64,000 nucleotides of DNA from Actinopolymorpha pittospori (GCF_014873875.1 NZ_JADBEM010000001.1:5890001-5954000); one strand, 5' to 3'. Counted from the stretch's first letter, positions 1-9,722 are shown. Numbers and translations are program-made. The notes: generated by a model not told the origin, from the letters alone.

Positions 1-424
1 CCTGCCTGCTCCATCGTCGGTGTTGTGATGAGATCGCATTTTCTTTGTTGTAAATTCGGAGCGACGATGTCGTCCTGTTTCGGGGACGCTGTAGGTGCGC
101 CCGTCTGATGAACAGTAAACACTGCCGCGGATCTGGTCCGGCAGCAGGAAGGGCGGCTATCGCCCAGTTTGAGTGTCCGGCTGATGCCAACGACCACGGA
201 GCGTCGTCGCGGTTGACACGTTGCCCGCAACGGCAGACACGTGTTCGGTACGGCCGTGGTCTGCTGGGCCAACGTTCACCGAAAGCAGCTCACCGGTTGA
301 AGCGCGCCGGCATGATTTCCGCGCGGCGATGGCCTGCCCGCCTACTCACGTAGGCTGCGCGTCCCGGCCGGCGCTCATTGAGGAGTCGCCGGACCGGGAC
401 GTGCGCTGGAGCCTTTGGCCGTCC
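1..424. other. Left-edge region without a supported gene
   Basis: I see no reading frame here with convincing codon bias or a recognisable product. The amidohydrolase stop lies at the right edge, so this is its downstream flank. A short plus-strand frame around 120-225 could be the tail of something that begins before the window, but it is too short to name. Confidence 0.4.
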
Positions 425-1789
425 TCAGGCAGGTACGTACTCGCCCGGGTCGTCCGCCAGGAGCCGGCTCGCCGCAAGAGAATCCCGGTCAACCGTGATT
501 CCGTCCTTGATGACGTCGCGGATCTTGCCGTAGTTCTCGGGGGCCGCCAGGGGGTCGGCGTCGAGGACTACAAGATCGGCCACCTTGCCGGGAGTCACGG
601 TGCCATAGAGATCGTCCTTGGCGTATGCCTGTGCGATGTAGGCGCTGGCGGAGCGCAGGATCTCCATTGGCGCCAAGCCGCGTTCCCATGCGGCCTGGAT
701 CCATAGGAAGTGGCCGCGACCGATCTGGGTGGGCATGTCCGGGACGGTGTCCTCGAGAATGCCGGGCCGGAAGCCGGCGTGGTTCTTGACCCGCTGACCG
801 TAAGCGAAGGCGTCGGTGGTCAACAGGACGCGAGCGCCCTCCTCGATGAACGTGCGGTTGTTCTGGTCGGCAACCGACCGCTTCGTAGCCATGGTGGGCT
901 TCGCCTCGCCAAGCCAGGCGAGATAGCGCTCGGTGACCATCAGGGTCATGCACGGTAGCTCTTTCGTGACGATCTCCGCCATCAACTTCTCGGGGATCGG
1001 CGTCCCGCCGGTGACGTCGGGGTGCTGCAGCAGGTCGGCACCGGCCTCGACCTCCATCCGCAGCGACTCGACCGTGGTGGTGTGTGCCTGGACCAGCAGG
1101 CCCTTCTCGTGACAGACTTCCACGATCTTCTTCTGGGCCTGCTCGGAGAAGAGCAGGAAGCCTTCGGCTCGGTGGTCGGAGGCAGCGTACTTGATGAAGT
1201 CGACGCCGGTTCCGTCGATGTAGTTGGCGATCGCTTCGCCGATCTGGTCGATGGTCATCGAGATGAGTTTCGTGCCGCAGCCAACCTCCCAGATCTCGTT
1301 GATGCGGTCCAACGTCTCGGGCTCGAAGGTGAGGCCGGTCTTGAAGAAGTCCTGCGACATGGGGCCTTCGAGGCCGAGGATGTTGCCGGCACAGAAGAAC
1401 CGGGACCCCCTCCACTTACCGGCGTTGATCGCATCCCGTGCCGCTACCAGCGGCGCAGCCGGACCCCAGGTGTCGAAGACTGTCGTGAGTCCGTACTTGA
1501 GAGCGATCTCGGCTGCCTCGAAGGCCAACTCTTCGTAGCGGCCTTCGAACTCCAGAAGCGTGTCCGGCGTGCGAGCGGAGACCAGGTGAATATTTGCGTC
1601 CATGAGGCCGGGAATGACATAAGCGCCGGCGAGATCCCGAATCTCGGCGTCAGAGGGAATGTTCACAGAACCAACAGGGCCAGCGGCCTCGATCTTGCCG
1701 TCCACGATCAGGATCGTCGAATCCGGGGTCGGGTCGGTTCCTGTGCCATCAATAAGGGTGGCATGCTGCAGGGCTGTGTATTCCGGCAT
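425..1789 (-). CDS. Amidohydrolase family protein (imidazolonepropionase/prolidase-like)
   Basis: A 454-residue metal-dependent hydrolase of the amidohydrolase superfamily, probably cytoplasmic and acting on an amide or peptide-like bond. The start at 1789 is chosen because AAGGGAG lies just upstream; the frame stays open further but without a ribosome site. The beta-sandwich start (TLIDGTGTDP) leads to PGLMDANIHL at about 60-69, followed by an FIKYAASDH lysine region near 200, QAHTTT near 230, LLQHPDV near 250 and LLTTDAF near 320, the usual order of metal ligands. The odd point is the first ligand pair: most relatives have H-x-H, this one has N66-x-H68. The gene points away from the peptide ABC operon at 2731, so it may process the imported substrate. 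Family call is firm; substrate is unknown. Confidence 0.85.
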   Translation of the reverse strand: MPEYTALQHATLIDGTGTDPTPDSTILIVDGKIEAAGPVGSVNIPSDAEIRDLAGAYVIPGLMDANIHLVSARTPDTLLEFEGRYEELAFEAAEIALKYGLTTVFDTWGPAAPLVAARDAINAGKWRGSRFFCAGNILGLEGPMSQDFFKTGLTFEPETLDRINEIWEVGCGTKLISMTIDQIGEAIANYIDGTGVDFIKYAASDHRAEGFLLFSEQAQKKIVEVCHEKGLLVQAHTTTVESLRMEVEAGADLLQHPDVTGGTPIPEKLMAEIVTKELPCMTLMVTERYLAWLGEAKPTMATKRSVADQNNRTFIEEGARVLLTTDAFAYGQRVKNHAGFRPGILEDTVPDMPTQIGRGHFLWIQAAWERGLAPMEILRSASAYIAQAYAKDDLYGTVTPGKVADLVVLDADPLAAPENYGKIRDVIKDGITVDRDSLAASRLLADDPGEYVPA

Positions 1790-2730
1790 GAGACTCCCTT
1801 TTCTGAGGCTGATCATTTGAATCATTGAACAACGTTGGAACCTGTCGCAGGTTTCAGGCAGGTCACAAGTTCCATCGCCGCCAGGCATGGCGTTAGCAAT
1901 CCGGCTAGCCGTTGCCCCGCTGGTCGTCGTTAGCGGCCGCCACAACTCCTTCCTGGCGGGTGGGGCAGTGACCCATATGTGTCTGATGCTCGCATCCCGT
2001 TATGGCCTAGGCGCTGACACCAAGTCAAGGCTTCTAGAAAAATTGTCTGACCTATGGAGGACGCATAAGGGTCCGGTCATCAGGTGCGCCCAGAGGTGAT
2101 GGCTGGCGACGGGTTCCGTTGAGCGGCACCGACACTGCGCCTAGCAGTTGGTGGCGCATGTTCGTTTCGGCAGTGATCATTCGGTTTTCCCGAATGATCA
2201 TCGAGACTTTTAGTTGCTATCGCTGGTGTAGCCCCGTCGGGATACTGAAGGCTCCGCTGAGGCCGCGACGCGGATCGCCCACGAGCTCGACCTGTAACAG
2301 GAAGGCTGGCCGGTGGGGCGCTGCACGCGGCGGGAGTTTGGCCTGTCCGTCAACTCTCAAAGGAGCGCTCTCTGTCATGCCAGACGTCAAGTTCATCCGG
2401 TTCGAACATGACCGCTTCGGCCCACTCCATCCCTGGGGGGTACCCGATCGGCGCGCGGCACGAGTGGCTTATGAGCCATGAACGGGTTCAGGCGGCGGAC
2501 TGCGAAGCGTACGCCGCTACTTCGAGCCAGATCTGTTTGATCCAGCAGAATGGGCGCCGCCGACAGGAGGTGCCTACACATGGTCAGGTCCGTGAGTAGC
2601 TGACGGATACGCCGACGTTGCCAATGTAGACACGAATGTGTTCGCTGGACTGCTAGCCGTTTCGTAGCTACCGTGTCATCTCCCGTCGGCCTCCAAATAC
2701 ACTTTCCTAGCAGAGATAGGACTTCGACCC
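1790..2730. other. Long divergent intergenic region between amidohydrolase and ABC operon
   Basis: About 0.94 kb with no convincing full gene. It holds the promoters of two divergent units and the perfect hairpin at 2174-2200. A 34-codon frame at 2377-2481 (MPDVKFIRFEHD start, AAAGGAG upstream) resembles the first residues of fumarylacetoacetate-hydrolase-type proteins but stops early; it may be a gene stump. No regulator gene is visible. Confidence 0.4.
2174..2200. promoter_or_regulatory. Perfect 11-bp inverted repeat, candidate operator
   Basis: Arms TGATCATTCGG and CCGAATGATCA are perfect complements around a 5-base loop (TTTTC). It lies about 0.4 kb from the amidohydrolase start and 0.53 kb from the ABC operon start. 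It is AT-richer than its surroundings and no gene ends just before it, so an operator for a dimeric regulator is more likely than a terminator. Confidence 0.5.
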
Positions 2731-4485
2731 ATGACCTGTCTTCGCAGACTTGTCGTTGCCGTCGTAGCATCATCTGCCCTGTCGCTTGCCGCCTGCGGGG
2801 GTGGAGGTGGCGTCAAATCCAGCAGTGCAGGCATCGACGGGTTCGTCACCGGGAAGGACGGTTTCGCGCTGTATACCGGTGACCCGAAGCAGGGTGGGAC
2901 GATCACGATCTTCAGCGCGGTCGACTTCGCCCACCTCGACCCGGCCTTGGGTACCGGCGGCGACGTGACCAACATGTATCAGCTGATCTATCGCCAGCTC
3001 ACCGGCTACAAGTACGACTACAAGACCGGCAAGCTCACGCTGGTGCCAGATCTGGCGACCGACACCGGCACGCCGAACAAGGATGCAACCGTCTGGACCT
3101 ACCACCTCAAGGACGGGATCTCCTTCGAGGACGGCAGCCCGATCACCGCCGAGGACGTGAAGTTCGGGATCCAGCGCTCGATGGCGCCGGAGTTGTCCGG
3201 CGCGAGCGACTACATGAGGCAGTATCTGAAGGGCGCCCAGGACTACAAGGGCGTCTTCGAGGATCCGAAGGGCCTCGATTCGATCAAAGTGGTGGACGAC
3301 AAGACCATCGAGTTCCACCTGAACCAGACAATGGCAGCCTTCCCCAACATCGTGGCCCAGCCGTCGACGACACCGTTCCCGAAGGACAAGGTGACCTCGC
3401 CGGACCAGCTCGACAAGCAGCCGATCGCCAGCGGACCCTACCGCGTGAAGAGCTTCACCCACGGGCAGAAGCTGGTGATGGTGCGCGACGAGCACTGGGA
3501 CCGCAAGACCGACGACCTGCGGAAGGCGTACCCGGACAGCTTCGAGTTCGTGCTGAATCTTGACCAGAACACCATCGACCAGCGCCTGTTGTCCGGCCAA
3601 GGCAAAGATGTGAACGCTCTGGCATCCAGCACCAACCCGATCCTGCCGTCCGCGCTCCCACGCATCCAGCAGGACCCGAAGCTCAGGGCGCGTACGGTCC
3701 ACGACCTGGCGAACTGCACGTGGTTCATGTCGATGAAGATGACGGTCAAGCCGCTGAACAACCTCAAGGTGCGGCAGGCGATCAACTACGCCACGGACAA
3801 GGTGGCGATGGTCAATGCCACCGGCGGGCCGGTCTTCGCCGGGCCGGCCGACGACATGCTGTTGCCGAACACTCCGGGCCGGGTCGACTTCGATCTGTAT
3901 CCGAGCAAGGGGCACCGCGGTGACCCGGCGAAGGCGAAGCAGTTGCTTGCCGAGGCCGGCTATCCCAACGGCATCAAGCTGACTATGGACGTGCGCGGCA
4001 TTCCGAAGTGGCAGAACCAGGCCGAGGCGGTCCAGCAGTCGCTCGCCAAGGCAGGCATTGACGTAAAGCTCAACGTCATCGATGCGGCGAACTTCTACGA
4101 CGTGATCGCCACCCCGAGTCAGCAGCACGACATGGCCATCTCCGGAACGTGCTCGACCGGCTGGAACTCGGGCCTACCGCTGTTGACGCGGACGAACAAC
4201 GGCCACTACATCACCGAGACGGCCAACAGCAACATCTCCCAGCTCAACGACCCGAAGATCAACGCCGCGTTCCAGAAGGCGGAGGTCATGTCCGACATCG
4301 ACGAGCAGAACAAGGCGTACGGAGAGATCAACAAGATGATCGCCGAGCGCGCGCCCCGGGTGCCGTTGTTGCGGGAGACCCCGCTCCAGGTTGTCGGGGA
4401 GAACATCGGCGGCGCGTACGCCCATGCGGCGCGGACTGGGTACGTCGGCTACGCCGACCTCGGCCTGATCGACCCGGAGCGCTGA
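2731..4485 (+). CDS. ABC transporter substrate-binding lipoprotein (peptide/nickel family 5)
   Basis: A 584-residue extracellular solute-binding protein of family 5 (Dpp/Opp/Nik type). The signal peptide MTCLRRLVVAVVASSALSLAAC ends in the lipobox LAAC with Cys22 as the lipidation site, followed by a Gly-rich linker, so the mature protein is membrane-anchored. The opening GTITIFSAVDFAHLDPAL and the motif SGPYRVKSF are typical of the family. It is the first gene of a five-gene operon: the next starts 3 bases after this stop. The substrate is not predictable from sequence; the neighbouring amidohydrolase suggests a peptide-like or amide compound. Confidence 0.9.
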   Translation: MTCLRRLVVAVVASSALSLAACGGGGGVKSSSAGIDGFVTGKDGFALYTGDPKQGGTITIFSAVDFAHLDPALGTGGDVTNMYQLIYRQLTGYKYDYKTGKLTLVPDLATDTGTPNKDATVWTYHLKDGISFEDGSPITAEDVKFGIQRSMAPELSGASDYMRQYLKGAQDYKGVFEDPKGLDSIKVVDDKTIEFHLNQTMAAFPNIVAQPSTTPFPKDKVTSPDQLDKQPIASGPYRVKSFTHGQKLVMVRDEHWDRKTDDLRKAYPDSFEFVLNLDQNTIDQRLLSGQGKDVNALASSTNPILPSALPRIQQDPKLRARTVHDLANCTWFMSMKMTVKPLNNLKVRQAINYATDKVAMVNATGGPVFAGPADDMLLPNTPGRVDFDLYPSKGHRGDPAKAKQLLAEAGYPNGIKLTMDVRGIPKWQNQAEAVQQSLAKAGIDVKLNVIDAANFYDVIATPSQQHDMAISGTCSTGWNSGLPLLTRTNNGHYITETANSNISQLNDPKINAAFQKAEVMSDIDEQNKAYGEINKMIAERAPRVPLLRETPLQVVGENIGGAYAHAARTGYVGYADLGLIDPER

Positions 4486-4488
4486 GGC

Positions 4489-5442
4489 ATGGCCGTCTCG
4501 GTATCCACTGCGATAGAGCGGCTGGAGAATCCGGTCTCCACCGGTGGGCCTGGCCGGTCCCGCGCTCGGGTCTGGCGCAGCCTGCTGCGCAAGCCCTCGG
4601 TGGCGCTGTCGGTGGGCTTCCTCGTCCTGGTCGCGCTGCTGGCGATCTTCGCGCCGGTGATCACCGCGATCAGCGGCCACGGTCCGTACGAGTTCAACGA
4701 GTCTGCGCTGAACGCTGCGGCCGGCGGTATTCCGGCCGGACCGGCGGGCGGCATCAGTGCCGATCACTGGTTCGGGGTAGAGCCGCAGAAGGGCCGTGAC
4801 ACCTTCGCCAGGATCGTTTACGGCGCGCGCGTCTCGATGTTGATCGGCATCTCTGCCACTGCCGTCACCACCGTACTGGGCGTGACGCTCGGCATGCTGG
4901 CCGGATTCTTCGGCGGCCGGGTCGACCAGATCATCTCCCGGATCATGGACTTCCTGATGGCCTTCCCAGCGCTCATCTTCATGATCGCCGTGCTCTCGGC
5001 CATCCCGCAGGGCAACCGCCCGATGCTGTTGGTGATCGTGCTCAGCATCTTCAGCTGGACGCATACCGCGCGGGTAATCCGCGGGCAGACCATGTCGCTG
5101 GCCAACCGCGAGTTCGTCGAGGCGGCCCATGCCTCCGGTGCCGGGCCGTTGACAATCACCTTCAAAGAGATCCTGCCGAATCTGTCGGGCACGGTGATCG
5201 TGATGGCAACGCTAGCGGTGCCCCGCTTCATCGCCACTGAGGCCGGCCTCTCCTTCCTCGGTGTCGGTGTCACGCCGCCGACACCGTCGTGGGGTCAGAT
5301 GATCGCGACGGCCGTTCCGTGGTACTCCGCCGACCCGATGTTCTTCGCCATTCCCGGCATGTTCCTCTTCCTCACGGTGTTCTCCTTCACCGTCCTCGGC
5401 GACAACCTGCAGCAGGCCTGGGCGACAGGAGGTCGGGCGTGA
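4489..5442 (+). CDS. ABC transporter permease (DppC-like)
   Basis: A 317-residue inner-membrane permease. After a cytoplasmic N-terminus of about 40 residues there is a first membrane helix (SVGFLVLVALLAIFAPVI), a periplasmic loop, and five more hydrophobic segments. The EAA-type loop that contacts the ATPases is visible as EAAHASGAGPLTITFKEILP near 210-230. It sits 3 bases after the binding-protein gene and its TGA overlaps the GTG of the next permease, indicating translational coupling. The long loop after the first helix is usual for DppC/OppC relatives. Confidence 0.9.
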   Translation: MAVSVSTAIERLENPVSTGGPGRSRARVWRSLLRKPSVALSVGFLVLVALLAIFAPVITAISGHGPYEFNESALNAAAGGIPAGPAGGISADHWFGVEPQKGRDTFARIVYGARVSMLIGISATAVTTVLGVTLGMLAGFFGGRVDQIISRIMDFLMAFPALIFMIAVLSAIPQGNRPMLLVIVLSIFSWTHTARVIRGQTMSLANREFVEAAHASGAGPLTITFKEILPNLSGTVIVMATLAVPRFIATEAGLSFLGVGVTPPTPSWGQMIATAVPWYSADPMFFAIPGMFLFLTVFSFTVLGDNLQQAWATGGRA

Positions 5443-6440
5443 CTGTCCTTCCGTACCTCGGGAAGCGGCTGCTGGCGGCGCTGATCACCCTGCTGGCCGT
5501 GGTCTTCTTCACCTTCGCCGTCTTCTTCTGGCTGACACCGGATCCGGCGTCGAGTATCTGCGGCGAGACCTGCACGCCCGATCAGATCGATGCGATCCGG
5601 CACCAGTTGGGCATCGACCAACCCTTCCTCGAGCAGTTCTGGACCTTCCTCACCGGCATCTTCGTCGGCCGTACCTACGGCTCCGGCGCGTCGGCCATCC
5701 ACTGCGCCGCACCGTGTATCGGCCACAGCTTCCAGTCGGGGGCAGATGTGCTGCACACGATCGTCCAGCGGATGCCGGTGTCGATCACCGTCGCCGCCGG
5801 GGCGGCCGTGCTCTGGCTGCTGGTCGGTGTCTCGGGCGGGATGATCTCAGCGGTCAGGAAGGGCACCTGGTGGGACAAGGGAGCCATGATGGTGGCGCTG
5901 GCCGGCATCTCGCTGCCCAACTACTTCGTCGCTCTGGTGCTGCAGTACCTGCTCGTGGTCAAGCTCCAGTGGCTGCCGTTCCCGGCACTTGTCCCGTTCG
6001 GCGAGGACCCGGTGGCCTGGTTCGAGACCTATCTGATGCCGTGGATCGTGCTCGCTCTGATGTATGCGTCCATGTACGCCCGCCTGACCCGTACCAACAT
6101 GCTCGACACCCTCGGGGAGAACTTCATGCGGACGGCCCGGGCCAAGGGGCTGGCGCGCCGGCCGATCTTGTTCCGGCACGCGCTCCGGCCGTCCCTCACC
6201 CCGGTGGTGACCCTGCTCGGCATGGATTTGGCCACCCTGCTCGGCGGTGCCTTGATCACCGAGACCGTGTTCGGCCTCAGCGGGATCGGCAAGTTGGCCT
6301 ACGACGCCATCGGCACCAATGACCAGCCGGTGATCATGGGGGTGACGCTGGTCGCGGCGTTCGCCGTCGTCCTCGCCAACATCGTCGTCGATCTGACCTA
6401 TTCGATCCTCGATCCGAGAGTCCGGGTGGGTGCCCGATGA
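5439..6440 (+). CDS. ABC transporter permease (DppB-like)
   Basis: A 333-residue permease that pairs with the DppC-like subunit. I place the start at the GTG at 5439, since ACAGGAGG lies just before it and the GTGA overlaps the upstream stop; the frame is open earlier but that part is shadow sequence. The N-terminus LPYLGKRLLAALITLLAVV is the typical first helix of DppB proteins. A large external segment at about 35-110 contains four Cys residues (ICGETC, CAAPC), somewhat unusual. The EAA-like loop RTARAKGLARRPILFRHALR is near 225-245. It ends in an ATGA overlap with the first ATPase gene. Confidence 0.9.
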   Translation: MTVLPYLGKRLLAALITLLAVVFFTFAVFFWLTPDPASSICGETCTPDQIDAIRHQLGIDQPFLEQFWTFLTGIFVGRTYGSGASAIHCAAPCIGHSFQSGADVLHTIVQRMPVSITVAAGAAVLWLLVGVSGGMISAVRKGTWWDKGAMMVALAGISLPNYFVALVLQYLLVVKLQWLPFPALVPFGEDPVAWFETYLMPWIVLALMYASMYARLTRTNMLDTLGENFMRTARAKGLARRPILFRHALRPSLTPVVTLLGMDLATLLGGALITETVFGLSGIGKLAYDAIGTNDQPVIMGVTLVAAFAVVLANIVVDLTYSILDPRVRVGAR

Positions 6441-7297
6441 GTAGCGAGAGTACGAGCCCGGCGGCGGACGCCAACGCGTCGTCGACGATGCTCGCCGTGC
6501 AGAACCTGACCGTCAGCTTTCCGGCTTTCGGGTCGACGGTCGTGGAGGACATCAGCTTCACGATCGAGAAGGGTAGGACGGTCGGACTGGTCGGTGAGTC
6601 CGGATCCGGGAAGTCCATGTCAGCGCTGGCGATCATGGGCCTGCTGCCGGAGGGCGCCGAGGTGAGCGGATCGGTCGCGTTCTGGGGGGATGAGCTGCTC
6701 GGCCTGGCGGACACCGCGATGCGCCGACTGCGAGGGGACCGGATGGCGATGATCTTCCAGGACCCGCTGTCGTCGCTGAATCCGTACTACACGGTGGGTT
6801 TCCAGATCGCCGAGGCGTATCTGGCCCACCGTGGCGGCACCCGGCGGCACGCCCTCAGCCTTGCGTCCGAGGCCATGGACCACGTGCGGATCCCCGACGC
6901 GGGACGACGCGTCAGCCACTACCCACACCAGTTCTCGGGCGGTATGCGGCAACGGGTGATGATCGCCATGGCGCTGGTCTGCCAGCCCGATCTGGTCATC
7001 GCCGACGAGCCGACGACGGCGCTGGACGTCACCGTCCAGGCGCAGATCCTCACCCTGATGTCCGACCTCCAGGACAGCACCGGCGCCGGAATGCTGTTCA
7101 TCACCCACGATCTCGCCGTGGTCAGCGAGGTGGCCGACTCCATCGTGGTGATGCGGAACGGGCACACAGTCGAGCAGGGCACCGCGGAAGCGATCTTCTC
7201 CCGCCCCAGCAACGACTACACCCGAGCGCTGCTCGCGGCCACTCCCAGGCTGGACGACGTCGTCGAGCTGCCCGAACCGATCCGGGAGGCGCGATGA
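6437..7297 (+). CDS. ABC transporter ATP-binding protein (DppD-like)
   Basis: A 286-residue nucleotide-binding subunit. Walker A GESGSGKS lies at 53-60, the ABC signature FSGGMRQR near 170, Walker B LVIADEP just after 190 and the H-loop ITHDLAVV near 225. It is shorter than the roughly 320-residue DppD/OppD norm and lacks most of the C-terminal extension, ending soon after ALLAATPRL. ATGA overlaps link it to both neighbours, so it is co-translated with the permease and second ATPase. It powers import through the two permeases. Confidence 0.92.
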   Translation: MSSESTSPAADANASSTMLAVQNLTVSFPAFGSTVVEDISFTIEKGRTVGLVGESGSGKSMSALAIMGLLPEGAEVSGSVAFWGDELLGLADTAMRRLRGDRMAMIFQDPLSSLNPYYTVGFQIAEAYLAHRGGTRRHALSLASEAMDHVRIPDAGRRVSHYPHQFSGGMRQRVMIAMALVCQPDLVIADEPTTALDVTVQAQILTLMSDLQDSTGAGMLFITHDLAVVSEVADSIVVMRNGHTVEQGTAEAIFSRPSNDYTRALLAATPRLDDVVELPEPIREAR

Positions 7298-8124
7298 GCA
7301 CGCCGGCGTACACGCCACTGCTGCGCGCACGTGATCTTGTCAAGGAGTTCAAACAGCCCGGCCGGAAGGCCTTTCGTGCCGTCGACGGCATCAACTTCGA
7401 GCTGGCCCAGCGGGAGACCCTCGGCATCGTCGGGGAGTCAGGCTCCGGCAAATCGACGACCGCCCGGATCGTGGCACGCCTGATCGATCCGACATCGGGC
7501 TCGGTCGAGTTCCACGGTGAGGACGTCACCCGACGGTCCGGCGCCGCACTCCGAGACTTCCGCGGCAGCGTCCAGGTGGTCTTCCAGGACCCGTACTCCT
7601 CGCTCAATCCCCGGCAAACGGTCGAGCAGATCATCTCGGCACCGCTGCGCTATCAAGGGCGCAAGGCCACCGGTGGCTATCGGAAGGTGGTCAAGGAGGC
7701 CATGGCGCGGGTAGGGCTTGATCCCGATCACTCCGACCGCTACCCGGCGCAGTTCTCCGGCGGGCAGGCACAGCGGATCGGGATCGCCCGCGCGCTCGTC
7801 GTCCGACCCAAGCTCGTGATCTGCGACGAGGCGGTGTCGGCGCTGGACGTCTCCGTCCAGGCACAGGTCCTCGACCTGCTCCGCGATCTTCAACGGGAGC
7901 ACGACCTCAGCTACATCTTCATCGCCCACGACCTCGCCGTCGTGCGGCAGATCGCCCACACCGTCGCCGTCATAAGTGGCGGCCGGGTGGTCGAGCAGGG
8001 CCCCCGCGACGCAATCTTCGACGATCCGCAGCACGAGTACACCAAGACCCTGCTCTCCGCCGTACCGCGCATCAACCCCGCCTGGGACTCCGTGCGGACG
8101 GGGCTGGGCCGGGAAGGGACATGA
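7294..8124 (+). CDS. ABC transporter ATP-binding protein (DppF-like)
   Basis: A 276-residue second ATPase of the peptide importer, last gene of the operon. Walker A GESGSGKS is at 48-55, the Q-loop region VVFQDPYSSLNPRQ near 100, the signature FSGGQAQR near 155, Walker B LVICDEA near 175, and the H-loop IAHDLAVV near 210. It too is short of the family length at its C-terminus. The ATG overlaps the upstream stop (ATGA). The operon therefore encodes a complete importer: binding protein, two permeases and two ATPases. Confidence 0.92.
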   Translation: MSTPAYTPLLRARDLVKEFKQPGRKAFRAVDGINFELAQRETLGIVGESGSGKSTTARIVARLIDPTSGSVEFHGEDVTRRSGAALRDFRGSVQVVFQDPYSSLNPRQTVEQIISAPLRYQGRKATGGYRKVVKEAMARVGLDPDHSDRYPAQFSGGQAQRIGIARALVVRPKLVICDEAVSALDVSVQAQVLDLLRDLQREHDLSYIFIAHDLAVVRQIAHTVAVISGGRVVEQGPRDAIFDDPQHEYTKTLLSAVPRINPAWDSVRTGLGREGT

Positions 8125-8128
8125 TCAG

Positions 8129-8389
8129 GTGACGACCGAGGACACCGTCAACAACAGCACGACCAAGGGCGATGCGAAGGAGAAGGCGACTGAGACGACG
8201 GTCGGCCCGCTCCGAATTCACTTCTCGTCGGCGCCGGCGTCGACTATCTGGCAGATGTGCCGTGTTGGATCGCCAGCAACGCGGAGCCCAGCCCCGCCGG
8301 GCCGACCTAGCCTTCACCTACGCGATGACCACCGGCTTCGCCAACGCCGTCGTCAAGGGCGTATCGCGGCTACACCAGGAATCATGATC
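8129..8389 (+). pseudogene. Decayed fragment, possibly an NAD(P)-binding dehydrogenase
   Basis: A GTG just after the ABC operon opens a frame (VTTEDTVNNSTTKGDAKEKA) that loses sense within about 35 codons. Two other frames then carry short protein-like pieces: VGAGVDYLADVPCWIASNAE near 8229-8290 and ADLAFTYAMTTGFANAVVKG near 8308-8370. Together they look like one frameshifted gene, perhaps of saccharopine-dehydrogenase type, but the match is weak. The rest up to 8600 holds nothing I can support. Confidence 0.3.
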
Positions 8390-8603
8390 TCGTCCAGCGG
8401 GGTGATCAGGGATGTGACTCGTCCATCTGCGACATGGCAAAGCCGAATCCCTCGGCAGGTCTTGTTCGAGAGCAGCCTCCAGAACAAGCACCGAGATCCC
8501 CGGACTGGTGCAGCGGGCGGGACTGCAGGTCGACCGTAGGCCAACCACCACAGCGGACCGGCGACACAAACATCAGCTCGGGATACAATCAGGAAGGATC
8601 TCA

Positions 8604-9161
8604 ATGACGTCCACTACAGGACACCTCCTGCCGGTGGTGGTGATCGAAACCACCCTCGGCAGCATCGAGGTCGAACTCGACGCCGGCGCGGCGCCGATAA
8701 CTACTGCGAATTTCCTCTTCCGTCTGGACAGCGGGCTCTACGACGGCGGGCGTATGCACCGTACGGTGACGTTGGAGAATCAGACGTCGATTTCCGGGAA
8801 GACGGTCGACACCTCGGTCGCCATCGAGGTGATCCAGGGCGGAGCCGATCCGGGGAAGATCGCAGAGGAGCTGCAGCCGATTCCGCTTGAGCGCACCAGT
8901 GTCACCGGGCTCAGGCATATCGATGGTGCGATCTCAATGGCGCGCGGCGGCACGGACACCGCGAAAGAGCAGTTCTTCATCTGCGTTGGCGACCAGCCGT
9001 CGCTCGATTTCGGTGGCCTGCGTAATCCGGACGGTCAGGGATTCGCAGCCTTCGGCCATGTCACCTCCGGCATGGATGTCGTACACGCGATCCATCAGTC
9101 CCCACAGGACGGTCAGCGCCTCGATCCGCCAATCAAGATCAGGAAGGTATTCCGCAAGTGA
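8604..9161 (+). CDS. Cyclophilin-type peptidyl-prolyl isomerase
   Basis: A 185-residue cyclophilin fold protein expected to catalyse cis-trans isomerisation at proline. The start at 8604 follows AGGAAGGA. The N-terminus VVIETTLGSIEVELDAGAAP and the segment GAISMARGGTDTAKEQFFIC correspond to the cyclophilin barrel strands and the catalytic-face region. The usual FHRV stretch reads MHRTVT and the loop LDFGGLRNPDG replaces the typical LDG-H-T-F-G, so it is a divergent member. There is no signal peptide. Its 3' end overlaps an opposed coding-like frame. Confidence 0.8.
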   Translation: MTSTTGHLLPVVVIETTLGSIEVELDAGAAPITTANFLFRLDSGLYDGGRMHRTVTLENQTSISGKTVDTSVAIEVIQGGADPGKIAEELQPIPLERTSVTGLRHIDGAISMARGGTDTAKEQFFICVGDQPSLDFGGLRNPDGQGFAAFGHVTSGMDVVHAIHQSPQDGQRLDPPIKIRKVFRK

Positions 9162-9722
9162 GCGTGCGTTGCGCGGCATCCCTTCGCGCTCGTCGTCCGA
9201 GCCTGCGTGGCGTTGCGCACGAAGGATCCGACGCTTGATGGTGCCGAAATCCGCCTCCTCCGCCGCCTCCTCCTCACCACCACCGTCGAGTTCGGCGAGT
9301 GTACCTTCGACGTACCGGCGGGGCAGGTCGAGCTTGTCAGCGATTCGGTGCAGTTGGTCGGCGTTCTGGAGCCGCTGTTCACGCCAGAAGTCCGATCCAC
9401 CCTCGGCGTCAGCATGCAAGATGTCCGCTTGCCGCCCTGCGCGTGCCGCCACCTGCCGGAGGCGACGTTCACGCTCCTCAGATGGGGTGCTTGGCTGCGT
9501 CGCCTGGAGGATGTCGTCCCTCGCGCCCGCGAGGCCCCCGGAGGTGTTCGGCGGCATCGCGTCCAGTTCGGCGATCGCGCCCTCGATGTTCTGCTGGGGT
9601 TGGGCTTCTGACCCTGCCGGCCCGACCTGCTCCGCCTGGTCGCGTTCCTCGCCGGCGGGCGCGTCCAGCATGTGCGCGATGCGGCGTAGGTTCTCCGCGC
9701 CCTGGCGGTTCGTCTCGCCCTT
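9162..9722 (-). pseudogene. Unrecognised minus-strand coding fragment
   Basis: On the minus strand a frame from about 9722 down to the cyclophilin stop has the high third-position GC of genuine genes and reads like an acidic, helical, Glu/Arg-rich protein (segments SEERERRLRQVAARAGRQAD and LPRRYVEGTLAELDGG). An ATG lies at 9671; upstream the frame hits a stop at a GTGAGTAAAG sequence that could be the real start after a frameshift. The frame runs on under the cyclophilin gene to 8934, where it is probably meaningless. I do not recognise the family. It probably marks a rearrangement that removed most of the P5C dehydrogenase gene. Confidence 0.35.

Noticed and set aside
2770..4128. A 452-codon minus-strand frame
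   Set aside because: Antisense of the binding-protein gene; no start signal and no domain.
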